Shown here: one piece after another, positions 9,557-18,146 of the stretch | Position numbering within the stretch: position 1 is the stretch's first letter | Layout: every line of letters starts with the position of its first letter | DNA from: an uncultured Arenicella sp. | GTDB taxonomy: Bacteria > Pseudomonadota > Gammaproteobacteria > Arenicellales > Arenicellaceae | DNA: 64,000 bases | Direction: 5' to 3' | NCBI GenBank assembly: GCA_937922925.1 | Contig: CALAKU010000002.1 | Location: forward strand, 1 to 64,000 | Notes under the pieces: model-generated | Told to the model about the DNA's origin: nothing | The model's database searches: none | Seen by the model: only the letters and a program-made list of their open reading frames with translations | Program-made: the position numbers and the translations under genes

Positions 9557-10408
9557 TTATTTGGCAGAATCATGACTGGTTTGATCATCGTCATCAATTC
9601 CAATTTCGTTTGTTTCTTTGCTCGTGTCGCCGCGTTGTAACAAATAGGCGATTACGCCACTGAGCATATAGGCCGAGCCTATGGTCAGAAACGCCACTGG
9701 CGGATCCAAGTAGACAATGGCGATAATCAATACCGTGACAATTAAGCCAACAAAAGGGATTTTATCGCGTAATTCAAAATCTTTAAATGATCGATAGCGG
9801 ATATTGCTCACCATCGCCAATGCCATCAAGATCATTAAAATTGCGAACACCACTTTAAGTTCCAAGGCACTAAAACCATAATCAACACACACCCAGATAC
9901 TAGTGGCAATCATCCCGGCGGCACCAGGGCTGGGCACACCAGTAAAGTGTTTTTTGTCGCTGGACTTGGCCACATTAAAACGAGCAAGTCTGAGAGCTGC
10001 GCAGGCGATGTAGACAAAAGCAACCAAGCTTCCGAAGCGGCCTAGGTCTGTTAAGGCATACTGAAATAAAACCAGCGCTGGCGCGACACCAAAAGAAACC
10101 ATGTCCGAGAGGCTATCAAGTTGAGAACCAAATTCGCTTTGAGTGTTGGTTAAACGAGCCAAACGCCCGTCGATAATATCCATTAGCATAGCGGCATAAA
10201 TGGCCAAACAAGCGGCCTCAAAATTACCGGCATGTGCTTGCATGATGGCGTAAAACCCAGCGAATAAGCCAGCCATTGTGAACAAGCTGGGTAGTATAAA
10301 AAAACCCTTGGCGGGCTTTCGGCTGGTCAAGTCCGCAACACTCTCATTTTGTGCATCAACAGACTGAAGGTTAGGCTTTTTTGCGCTCATAAACTTAGTA
10401 TAACCCAT
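9557..10408 (-). CDS. pssA: CDP-diacylglycerol-serine O-phosphatidyltransferase
   Basis: Makes phosphatidylserine from CDP-diacylglycerol and serine, the precursor of phosphatidylethanolamine. Membrane protein with several hydrophobic helices. The CDP-alcohol phosphotransferase signature DG-x2-AR-x8-G-x3-D-x3-D is complete (DGRLAR...G..D...D, near residue 80). It is the integral-membrane type, unlike the peripheral E. coli enzyme. The start could also be the ATG at 10390, six codons in; neither has a well-spaced ribosome site. In Pseudomonas pssA follows ilvI-ilvH-ilvC; here ilvC is absent. Confidence 0.9.
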   Translation of the reverse strand: MGYTKFMSAKKPNLQSVDAQNESVADLTSRKPAKGFFILPSLFTMAGLFAGFYAIMQAHAGNFEAACLAIYAAMLMDIIDGRLARLTNTQSEFGSQLDSLSDMVSFGVAPALVLFQYALTDLGRFGSLVAFVYIACAALRLARFNVAKSSDKKHFTGVPSPGAAGMIATSIWVCVDYGFSALELKVVFAILMILMALAMVSNIRYRSFKDFELRDKIPFVGLIVTVLIIAIVYLDPPVAFLTIGSAYMLSGVIAYLLQRGDTSKETNEIGIDDDDQTSHDSAK

Positions 10409-10720
10409 CCTTTAAATCGTCGCGTAACAGCCTGAACGCGTTTTATTTTTCGGCGTTTAAACGGTACCCGTTAATCCATTAAAGCCTTATCCTGCACGCT
10501 CGCTGCTATCGAGCAAGATTTTGACAAATGCCCCTATAGACAAGCGCCACATAATTTATATTCCAGATGAGACCTTATCGCCCAAGGCAACTTGAGTTTC
10601 AAATCCCACTGGTACTCAGCCTTCTCGGAGCTGATCCCTTCTCGGGCAATGTAACGGACATGAATCGATTTTATTCGTATTCGCTTAAAGTGCTTTCTTA
10701 TAGTGCTTTCTAAAGTACCT
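10409..10720. other. Gene-free 312-bp spacer between ilvN and pssA
   Basis: No convincing gene. A palindrome cgtttaaacg lies at 10454-10463, upstream of pssA. A 10-bp direct repeat, agtgctttct, occurs at 10689-10698 and 10702-10711, just after the ilvN stop. A minus-strand frame (10534-10767) overlaps the ilvN end and resembles nothing known. In Pseudomonas-type operons ilvC sits here; I see no remnant of it. Confidence 0.6.
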
Positions 10721-11215
10721 TTAAGACACAGTGAGCGCATCGGTACCGGATGACAATCCAATAACACCGGAGCGAGCGACTTCTGTGATAGTGGTCTGAC
10801 TCAAACTGCGCAGCAATTCATCAATTTTTTCGCTGCTTCCACTCATTTGAACAATAAATGTGGTTTTAGCGACCGTGATTAACTCCCCATTGAACGCTTC
10901 CACTACTCGCTCAAGATCGGCAATTTGATCATCAACAACCTCGACTTTGGCCAGCATCACCTCGCGTTCGAGATGACCGCCTATGGTGATGTCATGTAAG
11001 GCCGCGACATCGACCAACTTGTTTAACTGCTTTTCAATTTGGTCGATCTTACGATCGTCGCCCACCGTCACTATTGTCATACGAGACAAAGTGGGGTCAT
11101 TGGTTGGAGCAACCGTTAACGACTCTATGTTGTAGCCTCGGGCAGAAAACAAACCGGATACACGCGACAATGCGCCAGATTCGTTTTCAAGCAAAATAGA
11201 AATAATATGTCTCAT
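10721..11215 (-). CDS. ilvN: Acetolactate synthase small (regulatory) subunit
   Basis: Regulatory subunit of acetohydroxyacid synthase, conferring valine feedback inhibition. 164 residues: an N-terminal ACT domain (MRHIISILLENESGALSRV, residues 1-75) and a C-terminal ACT-like domain, as in IlvH. The start has AGAGG six bases upstream and lies nine bases after the ilvI stop, so the two subunits are translated from one message. The symbol ilvH is equally apt; IlvH and IlvN cannot be separated by name alone. Confidence 0.95.
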   Translation of the reverse strand: MRHIISILLENESGALSRVSGLFSARGYNIESLTVAPTNDPTLSRMTIVTVGDDRKIDQIEKQLNKLVDVAALHDITIGGHLEREVMLAKVEVVDDQIADLERVVEAFNGELITVAKTTFIVQMSGSSEKIDELLRSLSQTTITEVARSGVIGLSSGTDALTVS

Positions 11216-11224
11216 ACTGCGCCT

Positions 11225-12934
11225 CTATGCCTTACTTCCAGGCCGCAAGCGCATTTCATGATGCCCCTTGCCTGCTTCGATCATAGGATAAACGTTTTCT
11301 TCTTGGTCGGTAATGAAGTCCATAAAGACCAAACGATCTTTCATTGCAAATGCTTCTTTTAAGGCACCTTCAACGTCTGAGGGTTTGTCGATAATCATGC
11401 CGACATGACCATAAGCCTCAGCTAAGGCAACAAAGTCTGGCAAAGAATCCATATACGAATTTGAATAGCGTTTCTCATAAGAAAATTCCTGCCATTGCCT
11501 GACCATACCAAGATAACGATTGTTCAAATTAATGATCTTAACTGGCAGGTCATACTGCTTGCAGGTCGCTAATTCTTGGATGCACATTTGAATGCTCCCT
11601 TCACCAGTCACACAGGCGACGTCGGCATCACGGTGCGCAAATTTGACTCCCATAGCCGCAGGCAACCCAAAGCCCATGGTTCCCAATCCACCAGAGTTGA
11701 TCCAGCGATGAGTATCTGAGAAACCGTAAAACTGAGCGGCGTACATTTGGTGTTGGCCAACATCTGAGGTCACATAAGCTTGGCCACCGGTGACCTTGTG
11801 CAATGCTTGAACGACTGCTTGCGGTTTTATCACGTCGCTGTCTTCGTGATACCACAAGCTATCCAGGCCACGCCAATCGTTGATTTGCTGCCACCATTGC
11901 TTGGTCAATTCCGAATTGATGTCATCTGAGCGACGCGCCAATTCTTTATTAAACGAGGTCAATACCTCTTTAACATCGGCCACTATGGCAATATCAGCTT
12001 TGATATTTTTATCGATTACAGAAGGGTCAATATCGACATGCAAAATTTTGGCGTGCGGGGCAAAATTATCAAGTGAGCCAGTGATACGATCGTCAAAACG
12101 GGCACCCAAGGCGATAATCAAATCGGCTTCATGCATGGCCATATTGGCCTCGTAAGTACCGTGCATCCCAAGCATCCCAACAAATAATGGGTCGTCGTGC
12201 GGATAAGCACCCAAACCCATTAAGGTATTAGTACACGGAAAACCGAGCTTTTGCACCATGTCCCGTAATTCTTGTTGAGCATGCGCCAAAACAACGCCAC
12301 CACCGGTGTAGACGATCGGCTTTTTAGCGTTCAACATCGCTTCGACAGCCGTTAATACATCACTGGACTTCGCAGGTTCCACTGGCTGATAAGAGCGCAT
12401 CGACAGCGTTTCAGGATAAATAAAATCAGCAAGCTGGGCGGTGATATCTTTAGGAACGTCGACCAGCACCGGGCCAGGCCGCCCTGAACAGGCCAAGTGA
12501 AATGCTTTTTTGATGGTAACCGCAATATCCTCTACGTTTTGGATGAGAAAATTGTGTTTAACACAAGGTCGGCTGATACCAACCGCATCAATTTCCTGAA
12601 ACGCGTCGTAGCCAATTAAAGGCTTCATTACCTGGCCGGATATCACCACCATGGGAATCGAATCCATATAGGCGGTGGCAATACCGGTGATTGCATTCGT
12701 TACTCCCGGGCCAGAGGTCACCAGAACCACCCCCGGTTTTCCAGTTGCGCGCGCATAACCATCAGCGGCATGCGTTGCGCCTTGTTCATGTCGCACCAAA
12801 ATATGCTCGACATCGTCTTGGCGGTGAAACGCGTCGTAAATATGTAGTGCGGCTCCGCCTGGATACCCAAACACATATTCAACGCCTTCTTCATTTAGGC
12901 TTTTTACAATTATGTCTGCGCCGGTAAATTGCAC
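11225..12934 (-). CDS. ilvI: Acetolactate synthase large (catalytic) subunit
   Basis: Thiamine-diphosphate and FAD enzyme making acetolactate/acetohydroxybutyrate for branched-chain amino acids. 569 residues: the TPP-activating Glu lies in VRHEQGATHAADGYARA, a central FAD-binding domain follows, and the TPP motif begins VTGEGSIQM near residue 430. Start codon is GTG with GGGAG seven bases upstream. A sigma70-like promoter and a hairpin with a T-run precede it (see 13007-13070). ilvC does not follow ilvN, unlike the common operon. Confidence 0.96.
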   Translation of the reverse strand: MQFTGADIIVKSLNEEGVEYVFGYPGGAALHIYDAFHRQDDVEHILVRHEQGATHAADGYARATGKPGVVLVTSGPGVTNAITGIATAYMDSIPMVVISGQVMKPLIGYDAFQEIDAVGISRPCVKHNFLIQNVEDIAVTIKKAFHLACSGRPGPVLVDVPKDITAQLADFIYPETLSMRSYQPVEPAKSSDVLTAVEAMLNAKKPIVYTGGGVVLAHAQQELRDMVQKLGFPCTNTLMGLGAYPHDDPLFVGMLGMHGTYEANMAMHEADLIIALGARFDDRITGSLDNFAPHAKILHVDIDPSVIDKNIKADIAIVADVKEVLTSFNKELARRSDDINSELTKQWWQQINDWRGLDSLWYHEDSDVIKPQAVVQALHKVTGGQAYVTSDVGQHQMYAAQFYGFSDTHRWINSGGLGTMGFGLPAAMGVKFAHRDADVACVTGEGSIQMCIQELATCKQYDLPVKIINLNNRYLGMVRQWQEFSYEKRYSNSYMDSLPDFVALAEAYGHVGMIIDKPSDVEGALKEAFAMKDRLVFMDFITDQEENVYPMIEAGKGHHEMRLRPGSKA

Positions 12935-13006
12935 GACTTTCTCCCACTGCTACTGATCTTAAACCGAACCGATTCAAGCGATTCGTTAATACTTTTAAAT
13001 GTCGAT

Positions 13007-13028
13007 AAAAAAGCCCGCATGCGGGCTT
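13007..13028 (-). terminator. Hairpin plus T6 in the ilvI leader (possible attenuator)
   Basis: Read on the minus strand: AAGCCCG - CATG - CGGGCTT (7-bp stem) followed directly by TTTTTT (13012-13007). It lies between the divergent lpxH and ilvI genes and points towards ilvI, so it would stop ilvI transcripts rather than close an upstream gene. A 13-codon frame (13075-13116, minus) precedes it but has no run of Ile/Leu/Val codons. Confidence 0.55.
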
Positions 13029-13042
13029 CTAACAAGAACGAA

Positions 13043-13070
13043 AGTATAAACGGCTCTGTATAAAAGACAA
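13043..13070 (-). promoter_or_regulatory. Candidate sigma70 promoter for ilvIN
   Basis: Minus-strand TTGTCT (13070-13065), 16-bp spacer, TATACT (13048-13043). Predicted start is near 13036, only about 8 bases before the hairpin at 13028-13011. Both hexamers are near consensus. Confidence 0.45.
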
Positions 13071-13227
13071 AGCTTCAGGAGCCAATTTTAGATAGAGCCA
13101 ACTGGCTAAATCGCATTTTTATCAATATGTTGCCGCAATTTCCCGCATGACTATTTTAAAAACAAATTGTCGGGATTCGTCGCACAGCCAAATTGCGGCT
13201 ATTGAGCTAGACGATTACACTATCGCC

Positions 13228-13959
13228 ATGCAGACCTACTTTCTTTCTGACTTGCATCTAAAGCGCGAAGAGCCTCAAATCATCGAGGCGTTTTTGCAGT
13301 TTTTAATGGGCCCCGCAGCCAACGCAGATCAAGTCTATGTGCTTGGTGACTTATTCGAATATTGGGTTGGCGATGATGCGGTTAGGCACATTGGTGTTGA
13401 GCCTGTGCTGGCAGCAATGAGGGAACTCAGCCAAACCATACCCTGCTTTTTCATCGCAGGTAATCGCGACTTTTTGGTGCGCCAAGGGTTTAGCGAAGCC
13501 AGCGGGTTTACCATTTTGCCAGACGAGACAGTGATCGACCTATACGGCACGCCAACGCTGATACTCCATGGAGACAGTCTTTGCACCGATGACATTAAGC
13601 ACCAACAGTTTAGAACCAATTTTGTCACCAACAAATTGGTTTGCGACTTATTACTCGGGCAGCCACTCAAAGAGAGATTAAAACTAGCTGAACAGGCTCG
13701 CGGGCAAAGCCAATCGAACTCTAAAGACATGGATATGACCATCATGGATGTAAGTCACAATGCGGTGCTAAAAGCATTCAAACAACACAGCGTGAAACAA
13801 ATGATCCATGGGCACACTCACCGACAAGCGACTCACGCCTATGACTTAGATATGGGCCAGACAACTCGCTTTGTTTTGGGCGATTGGCACACATCAAGCA
13901 GCATACTCACCGCCACCGCGGATGGAATTCGAATTGATAACCAACCTATTGAGCATTAA
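13228..13959 (+). CDS. lpxH: UDP-2,3-diacylglucosamine hydrolase
   Basis: Calcineurin-like phosphoesterase that hydrolyses UDP-2,3-diacylglucosamine to lipid X in lipid A synthesis, at the inner membrane face. Metal-binding motifs in order: SDLHL (Asp8, His10), GDLFEYWVGDD, GNRDF and GHTHR. The start MQTYFLSDLHL gives 243 residues, the usual length (E. coli 240), and puts the first motif where the family has it. A frame open upstream to 13147 would add 27 residues with no homology. Divergent from ilvI. Confidence 0.94.
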   Translation: MQTYFLSDLHLKREEPQIIEAFLQFLMGPAANADQVYVLGDLFEYWVGDDAVRHIGVEPVLAAMRELSQTIPCFFIAGNRDFLVRQGFSEASGFTILPDETVIDLYGTPTLILHGDSLCTDDIKHQQFRTNFVTNKLVCDLLLGQPLKERLKLAEQARGQSQSNSKDMDMTIMDVSHNAVLKAFKQHSVKQMIHGHTHRQATHAYDLDMGQTTRFVLGDWHTSSSILTATADGIRIDNQPIEH

Positions 13960-14032
13960 GTAAACAGCGAGAAAGATTAAGTAGCGAGACCGAATCGTAA
14001 AAACTGGCGAGGCTAAACTCTAGTTGTGTTCG

Positions 14033-14311
14033 CTAGTTCTGTTCAGGAATCACCCGGTAAAAAGTCTCACCGTCTTTAATGAAACCTAATTGGCTGCGAG
14101 CTCGATCTTCCAGGGCCTCTTTGCCTTCCTTGAGCTCTTGAACTTGCGCGTGCAGCGCTTCATTGCGCTCGCTTAGCTCTTGATTTCTTTGTTGATTGCC
14201 CTCGATGGTGTTCTGCATTGACCAGAGCTGAAATACCCCATGCGCACCGAACCAAAGCTGCAATTGCAACACAAGCAAAAGCGCAAACAACAAACTGGCA
14301 ACGATCTTCAT
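14033..14311 (-). CDS. ftsB: Cell division protein FtsB
   Basis: Small bitopic divisome protein, partner of FtsL and FtsQ in septal peptidoglycan activation. 92 residues: an N-terminal transmembrane helix (about 5-22), a heptad-rich coiled coil (about 30-65, QQRNQELSERNEAL), and a C-terminal ARSQLGFIKDGETFY segment typical of FtsB. The ATG at 14311 is preferred; a TTG two codons upstream is possible. An extended -10 promoter sits directly before the ATG. Not beside ispD/eno as in E. coli. Convergent with lpxH. Confidence 0.88.
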   Translation of the reverse strand: MKIVASLLFALLLVLQLQLWFGAHGVFQLWSMQNTIEGNQQRNQELSERNEALHAQVQELKEGKEALEDRARSQLGFIKDGETFYRVIPEQN

Positions 14312-14317
14312 ACTCAA

Positions 14318-14326
14318 ATTATAACA
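14318..14326 (-). promoter_or_regulatory. Extended -10 promoter abutting ftsB start
   Basis: Minus-strand TGTTATAAT (14326-14318), a perfect extended -10 element. The ATG of ftsB begins six bases after TATAAT, so the predicted transcript starts at or within a base of the start codon. No -35 or Shine-Dalgarno was seen. Confidence 0.45.
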
Positions 14327-14462
14327 CTAGATAATCGCAATACAGATTTAGCAGCAATGATAAATTACCATAGCAATGAGCCTCAAATTATTGAAATCTA
14401 ATGGGCTATACGTTATTTTGATTAACCAAAAAACAAAACACAACTCGGTAAGGCAACGTGCT

Positions 14463-15077
14463 ATGACCAAAAAATTGCAAAACGACCTGCGGAAACTGTC
14501 TACTACGACCCGTGTAGCCTTTATTAGCCTCACTTTTTTGTTCGCGTGCAGTTTCAGCGCAGCGCATGCGCAAGATGATAACAGCGGCCCATTTTTTGGC
14601 AAAAGCGCGCCTGGCAAATGGATTATCGGGGTAAAAGCGGCTCGCGTTGACCCTAACGTTGAACAAGTCGACGACGCTGACGCGGTAGGCCTTGTGGTTG
14701 GCTATGAATTCGCAAAGACCATTGGCGGTTTTGGCGGCACTTCGAGTGTTGAACTAGAGTACTTGCAAAGCGATACCACACCAACACTAACCGGTTCTGG
14801 CACGAGCTACGACGCCGAAGTATTGAACTTGTTTTTTACCTACCGTTCTCCGGGAACGCTGTACTACAAATTTAAAGGCGGCCTGTCGGTGGCCACTTTT
14901 GAGGTCAACAGCGTGATCCCCGGATTGATTGAAGATTCCGAAGACGTTTCGCTGGCGGCTGGTATTGGTATCGGTTTACGCATTCAAGACCGAGCCTTTG
15001 TCGAACTGGAGTATTCTCAAGACACCGGCGAATCAGATTTTGGCATTCTAGGTTTGAATGCCCTGCTTCAATTCTAA
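14463..15077 (+). CDS. Small outer-membrane beta-barrel protein (OmpW/OmpX-like size)
   Basis: Predicted exported eight-stranded-type barrel of unknown function. A signal peptide ends SAAHA-QDD near residue 37. The rest is alternating hydrophobic/polar strands and ends in LQF, a C-terminal Phe typical of outer-membrane proteins recognised by BamA. 204 residues with the chosen ATG; AAGG lies upstream. The longer frame from 14376 adds a non-signal segment. Probably monocistronic, with a strong terminator after it. I cannot assign it to a named family. Confidence 0.72.
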   Translation: MTKKLQNDLRKLSTTTRVAFISLTFLFACSFSAAHAQDDNSGPFFGKSAPGKWIIGVKAARVDPNVEQVDDADAVGLVVGYEFAKTIGGFGGTSSVELEYLQSDTTPTLTGSGTSYDAEVLNLFFTYRSPGTLYYKFKGGLSVATFEVNSVIPGLIEDSEDVSLAAGIGIGLRIQDRAFVELEYSQDTGESDFGILGLNALLQF

Positions 15078-15127
15078 AGCCTTCAGCATGCTGATTTAGC
15101 CTTTATAAAGCTCTGATCAAACGAGAA

Positions 15128-15154
15128 AACCGCAGTAACCACTGCGGTTTTTTT
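15128..15154 (+). terminator. Intrinsic terminator after the barrel gene, probably bidirectional
   Basis: AACCGCAGT - AACC - ACTGCGGTT, a perfect 9-bp stem, followed by seven T on the plus strand. Four A precede it, so it could also serve metZ transcripts arriving on the minus strand. Confidence 0.9.
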
Positions 15155-15256
15155 GTGGCTAGTAGAATCCGTTTTTACAAGCTTGTATCTCTCAAGCTCT
15201 TGTCTTTAAAACTGAGAGTAATAAGACGCTATTTGAATTTTCGCCACACCACTGGT

Positions 15257-16435
15257 TTAACTCAAAACAAGATCCTCAAATACATCGTCGGGATGCTCAA
15301 GACCAACGGCGACACGAATCAAACTCGGTGTTATTCCCGCGGCATGCTTGTCTTCCTCTGACCAACGCGCATGAGTGGTGGTAAAGGGATGCGTTATCGT
15401 GGTTCGTGTGTCGCCCAAATTTGAGGTGCGCGAGAGCAATTGTGCTTTGTCGATCACCGACCAAGCACTGTCTTGACCTCCCTCGACCTCGAAGGACACC
15501 ACTGCACCGGCCTTGCGCTGCTGTTGGCGGCACAAATCAAATTGGCTATGGGACTCCAAGCCCGGGTAGTACACACGTTTGACCTTTGGATGGTCATCCA
15601 AGCGCCTAGCCAGTATTAAGGCATTATCGCAAGACTGATTCACACGCAACTCAAGTGTTTCCAAGGCCTTTGTAAAAACCCAGGCGTTAAATGGCGACAT
15701 CGACGGCCCAGCGGTGCGCATAAACGCGACCATATCTTTGCCTACCAATTGCTCATCACCAACCACAGCGCCACCGACACAGCGGCCTTGCCCGTCAATG
15801 GCCTTGGTTGCTGAATGAATAACCACGTCAGCCCCTAGGGTTAATGGCTGCTGTAGTGCGGGCGTGCAAAAGCAATTGTCTACCACGACTTTTATTTGTG
15901 GGTTCGCCGCATGAGCTAATTCGGCGATCGCCGAGATGTCGCCCAACTCCATGAGAGGATTGCTCGGCGTTTCAAAGAACACCATTTTGGTATTGCTTTG
16001 AATGGCTTGTTCCCACTCTTTTAGATCGACCAGCGAGACAAAAGTCGTTTGAATATCAAAACGACCCAATAGCTGCTTTAGTAACGTGAAGTTCGCGCCA
16101 AAAATTGAGCGCGATGCCACCACATGATCACCCGCATTTAGTAAGGTCATACAGAGGCTTAGCAAAGCAGACATACCTGATGCCGTTGCCACACAGGCCT
16201 GGCCCTGCTCCATCAGAGCTAATCGACGCTCGAATGCCTGCACCGATGGATTGGTAAAACGAGAGTAGATATTGCCCTCTTCTTGTTGTGAGAAGAGCTT
16301 CGCGGCCTGCGCTGCGCTCTCAAACACAAAGCTTGAAGTGGTGAAAATCGCTTCGCTGTGCTCGTTTTCGGAACTGCGGATTTGGCCACCACGAACTGCG
16401 ATCGTTTGTGGCCGATATGACTTGCTGTTGTCCAT
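15257..16435 (-). CDS. metZ: O-succinylhomoserine sulfhydrylase
   Basis: PLP enzyme of the Cys/Met metabolism family that makes homocysteine directly from O-succinylhomoserine and sulfide. 392 residues. The YSRFTNPS substrate loop is at about 57-64, SGMSA at 86-90, and PLP lysine Lys211 lies in HSATKAIDG. Assignment to MetZ rather than MetB or MetY rests on its position directly after purF, the Pseudomonas arrangement. The purF stop is nine bases upstream. Confidence 0.88.
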   Translation of the reverse strand: MDNSKSYRPQTIAVRGGQIRSSENEHSEAIFTTSSFVFESAAQAAKLFSQQEEGNIYSRFTNPSVQAFERRLALMEQGQACVATASGMSALLSLCMTLLNAGDHVVASRSIFGANFTLLKQLLGRFDIQTTFVSLVDLKEWEQAIQSNTKMVFFETPSNPLMELGDISAIAELAHAANPQIKVVVDNCFCTPALQQPLTLGADVVIHSATKAIDGQGRCVGGAVVGDEQLVGKDMVAFMRTAGPSMSPFNAWVFTKALETLELRVNQSCDNALILARRLDDHPKVKRVYYPGLESHSQFDLCRQQQRKAGAVVSFEVEGGQDSAWSVIDKAQLLSRTSNLGDTRTTITHPFTTTHARWSEEDKHAAGITPSLIRVAVGLEHPDDVFEDLVLS

Positions 16436-16444
16436 ACTAAGGAT

Positions 16445-17971
16445 CTAATTACTAAACTGAGAAACGTCTCTTAGCTTCGAAGGGCTGATTTCGCTCGCGC
16501 GTTTAGCGTCATCGCTGCGCGCGTGCTCAAGTTCAGTAAAGTAGTTGATATCTACGTCGCCGGTTACATATTGCTTACTAAAGCAAGAGGTATCAAATTG
16601 CGTGATTTGAGGATTGCCCTCTGAGGCGGCCTCAATCAAATCGTTTAAATCTTGATAGATCAAACCATCTGCGCCGATTTGTTCTTGAATTTGCTCAACC
16701 GTTCTGTTGTTCGCGATAAGTTCAGAAGCCGCTGGCATATCAATGCCATACACATTTGGATAGCGCACTGGCGGCGCAGCCGAAGCAAAATACACTTTTT
16801 TTGCACCAGCATCTCTGGCCATCTGCACGATTTGCTTTGAGGTGGTACCGCGCACTATCGAATCATCGACCAAGAGCACATTCTTATCGCGAAATTCAAG
16901 CTCAATGGCATTCAGTTTTTGACGCACTGATTTTTTGCGCATTTCTTGGCCGGGCATAATGAACGTTCGCCCAATATAGCGATTCTTAATAAAACCCTCA
17001 CGATAGCGAACCCCTAAAATCTGCGACATTTCCAAGGCCGAGGTACGGCTGGTGTCGGGGATCGGTATGACCACGTCGATGTCGTGATCTTTCCACTCAC
17101 GCTGAACCTTACGAGCCAGTTTCTCGCCCATACGCATGCGCGTTCGATACACCGAGATGCCATCAATCATCGAATCTGGCCGCGCTAAATAAACTTGCTC
17201 AAAGATACAAGGCGAATAGCTGGAGCCTGACGCGCATTGATGGGTTTGCACCTCGCCATCGATTGGCAAGATTATGGCTTCACCGGGTCGCACATCAGAG
17301 ATGATCGTAAACCCTTGGCTATCAAGCGCCACACTCTCCGAGGCAACCATGTACTCTCGCCCCTCTTGCGTGTCTTTATATCCGTAAATAAGCGGGCGTA
17401 TCCCAAACTTATCACGAAAGGCAACAATGCCGATGCCCATAATGAAGGCCACCACTGCGTAGCCTCCCTGACATCGTTTAAATACTTGCTCTAACGCCGA
17501 GAATATCTGTTGATTATTTAGCTGATAATCCTTGGGTTGCAAAACCCGGTACAGCTCATGTGCGAAAACATTGAGTAGGATTTCCGAATCAGACGAGGTA
17601 TTCACATGGCGTCGATCATCGGTGAATATGCGCTTTCGCAGATTCGCCGCATTGGTCAAATTACCATTGTGTGCCAAGGCAATCCCAAAGGGCGAATTAA
17701 CGTAAAATGGTTGAGCTTCTGCTGGCGAGCTCGAACCCGCAGTTGGATAACGACAGTGTGCTATGCCGACCTTACCCGACAAGCGCTGCATATGGCGGCT
17801 AAAAAATACGTCTTTGACTAATCCATTGTCTTTACGCAAATTAACAAAACCGTTGTTGTCACAAGTCAAGATGCCTGCCGCGTCTTGACCACGATGTTGC
17901 AATACCGTTAGCCCGTCATAAAGGCTGGGGCCAACTGGGGATTTACCTACAATTCCTAAAACGCCACACAT
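16445..17971 (-). CDS. purF: Amidophosphoribosyltransferase
   Basis: First committed step of purine synthesis: PRPP + Gln to phosphoribosylamine. The N-terminal nucleophile is Cys2 (MCGVLGIVG). The glutaminase domain covers about 1-230 and the phosphoribosyltransferase domain carries the PRPP motif [13 protein letters not shown]. 508 residues, as in E. coli. Transcribed after cvpA across a 175-bp spacer with a triple 20-bp repeat, and followed closely by metZ. Confidence 0.97.
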   Translation of the reverse strand: MCGVLGIVGKSPVGPSLYDGLTVLQHRGQDAAGILTCDNNGFVNLRKDNGLVKDVFFSRHMQRLSGKVGIAHCRYPTAGSSSPAEAQPFYVNSPFGIALAHNGNLTNAANLRKRIFTDDRRHVNTSSDSEILLNVFAHELYRVLQPKDYQLNNQQIFSALEQVFKRCQGGYAVVAFIMGIGIVAFRDKFGIRPLIYGYKDTQEGREYMVASESVALDSQGFTIISDVRPGEAIILPIDGEVQTHQCASGSSYSPCIFEQVYLARPDSMIDGISVYRTRMRMGEKLARKVQREWKDHDIDVVIPIPDTSRTSALEMSQILGVRYREGFIKNRYIGRTFIMPGQEMRKKSVRQKLNAIELEFRDKNVLLVDDSIVRGTTSKQIVQMARDAGAKKVYFASAAPPVRYPNVYGIDMPAASELIANNRTVEQIQEQIGADGLIYQDLNDLIEAASEGNPQITQFDTSCFSKQYVTGDVDINYFTELEHARSDDAKRASEISPSKLRDVSQFSN

Positions 17972-18005
17972 TGCTAAGATTTGCCGATATTAATTACGGA
18001 TGAGT

Positions 18006-18065
18006 CTTGGTTTTAAACGATATGACTTGGGTTTAAACGACATGTCTTGAGTTTAAACACAGATC
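18006..18065. repeat. Three tandem 20-bp repeats upstream of purF
   Basis: Units at 18006-18025, 18026-18045 and 18046-18065, of the form cttgggtttaaacgacatgt. Units two and three each contain the palindrome gtttaaac; unit one has ttttaaac. The 20-bp period (about two helical turns) would place each core on the same DNA face. Position between cvpA and purF suggests a regulatory site, but this is inference. Confidence 0.7.
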
Positions 18066-18146
18066 GCGCGAAAAGTAACTCAACCTAAGGTGAGCCGAAT
18101 CATACCCTATTTAGCATTTCAGGGTTTATTTTTGCGACTGATACAG

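Noticed and set aside
10534-10767. 77-codon minus-strand frame in the ilvN-pssA spacer
   Set aside because: Overlaps the ilvN end, has no ribosome site and does not resemble ilvC or another known protein.
13075-13116. Ile/Val-rich leader peptide for ilv attenuation
   Set aside because: The 13-codon frame lacks a run of branched-chain codons and a ribosome site.
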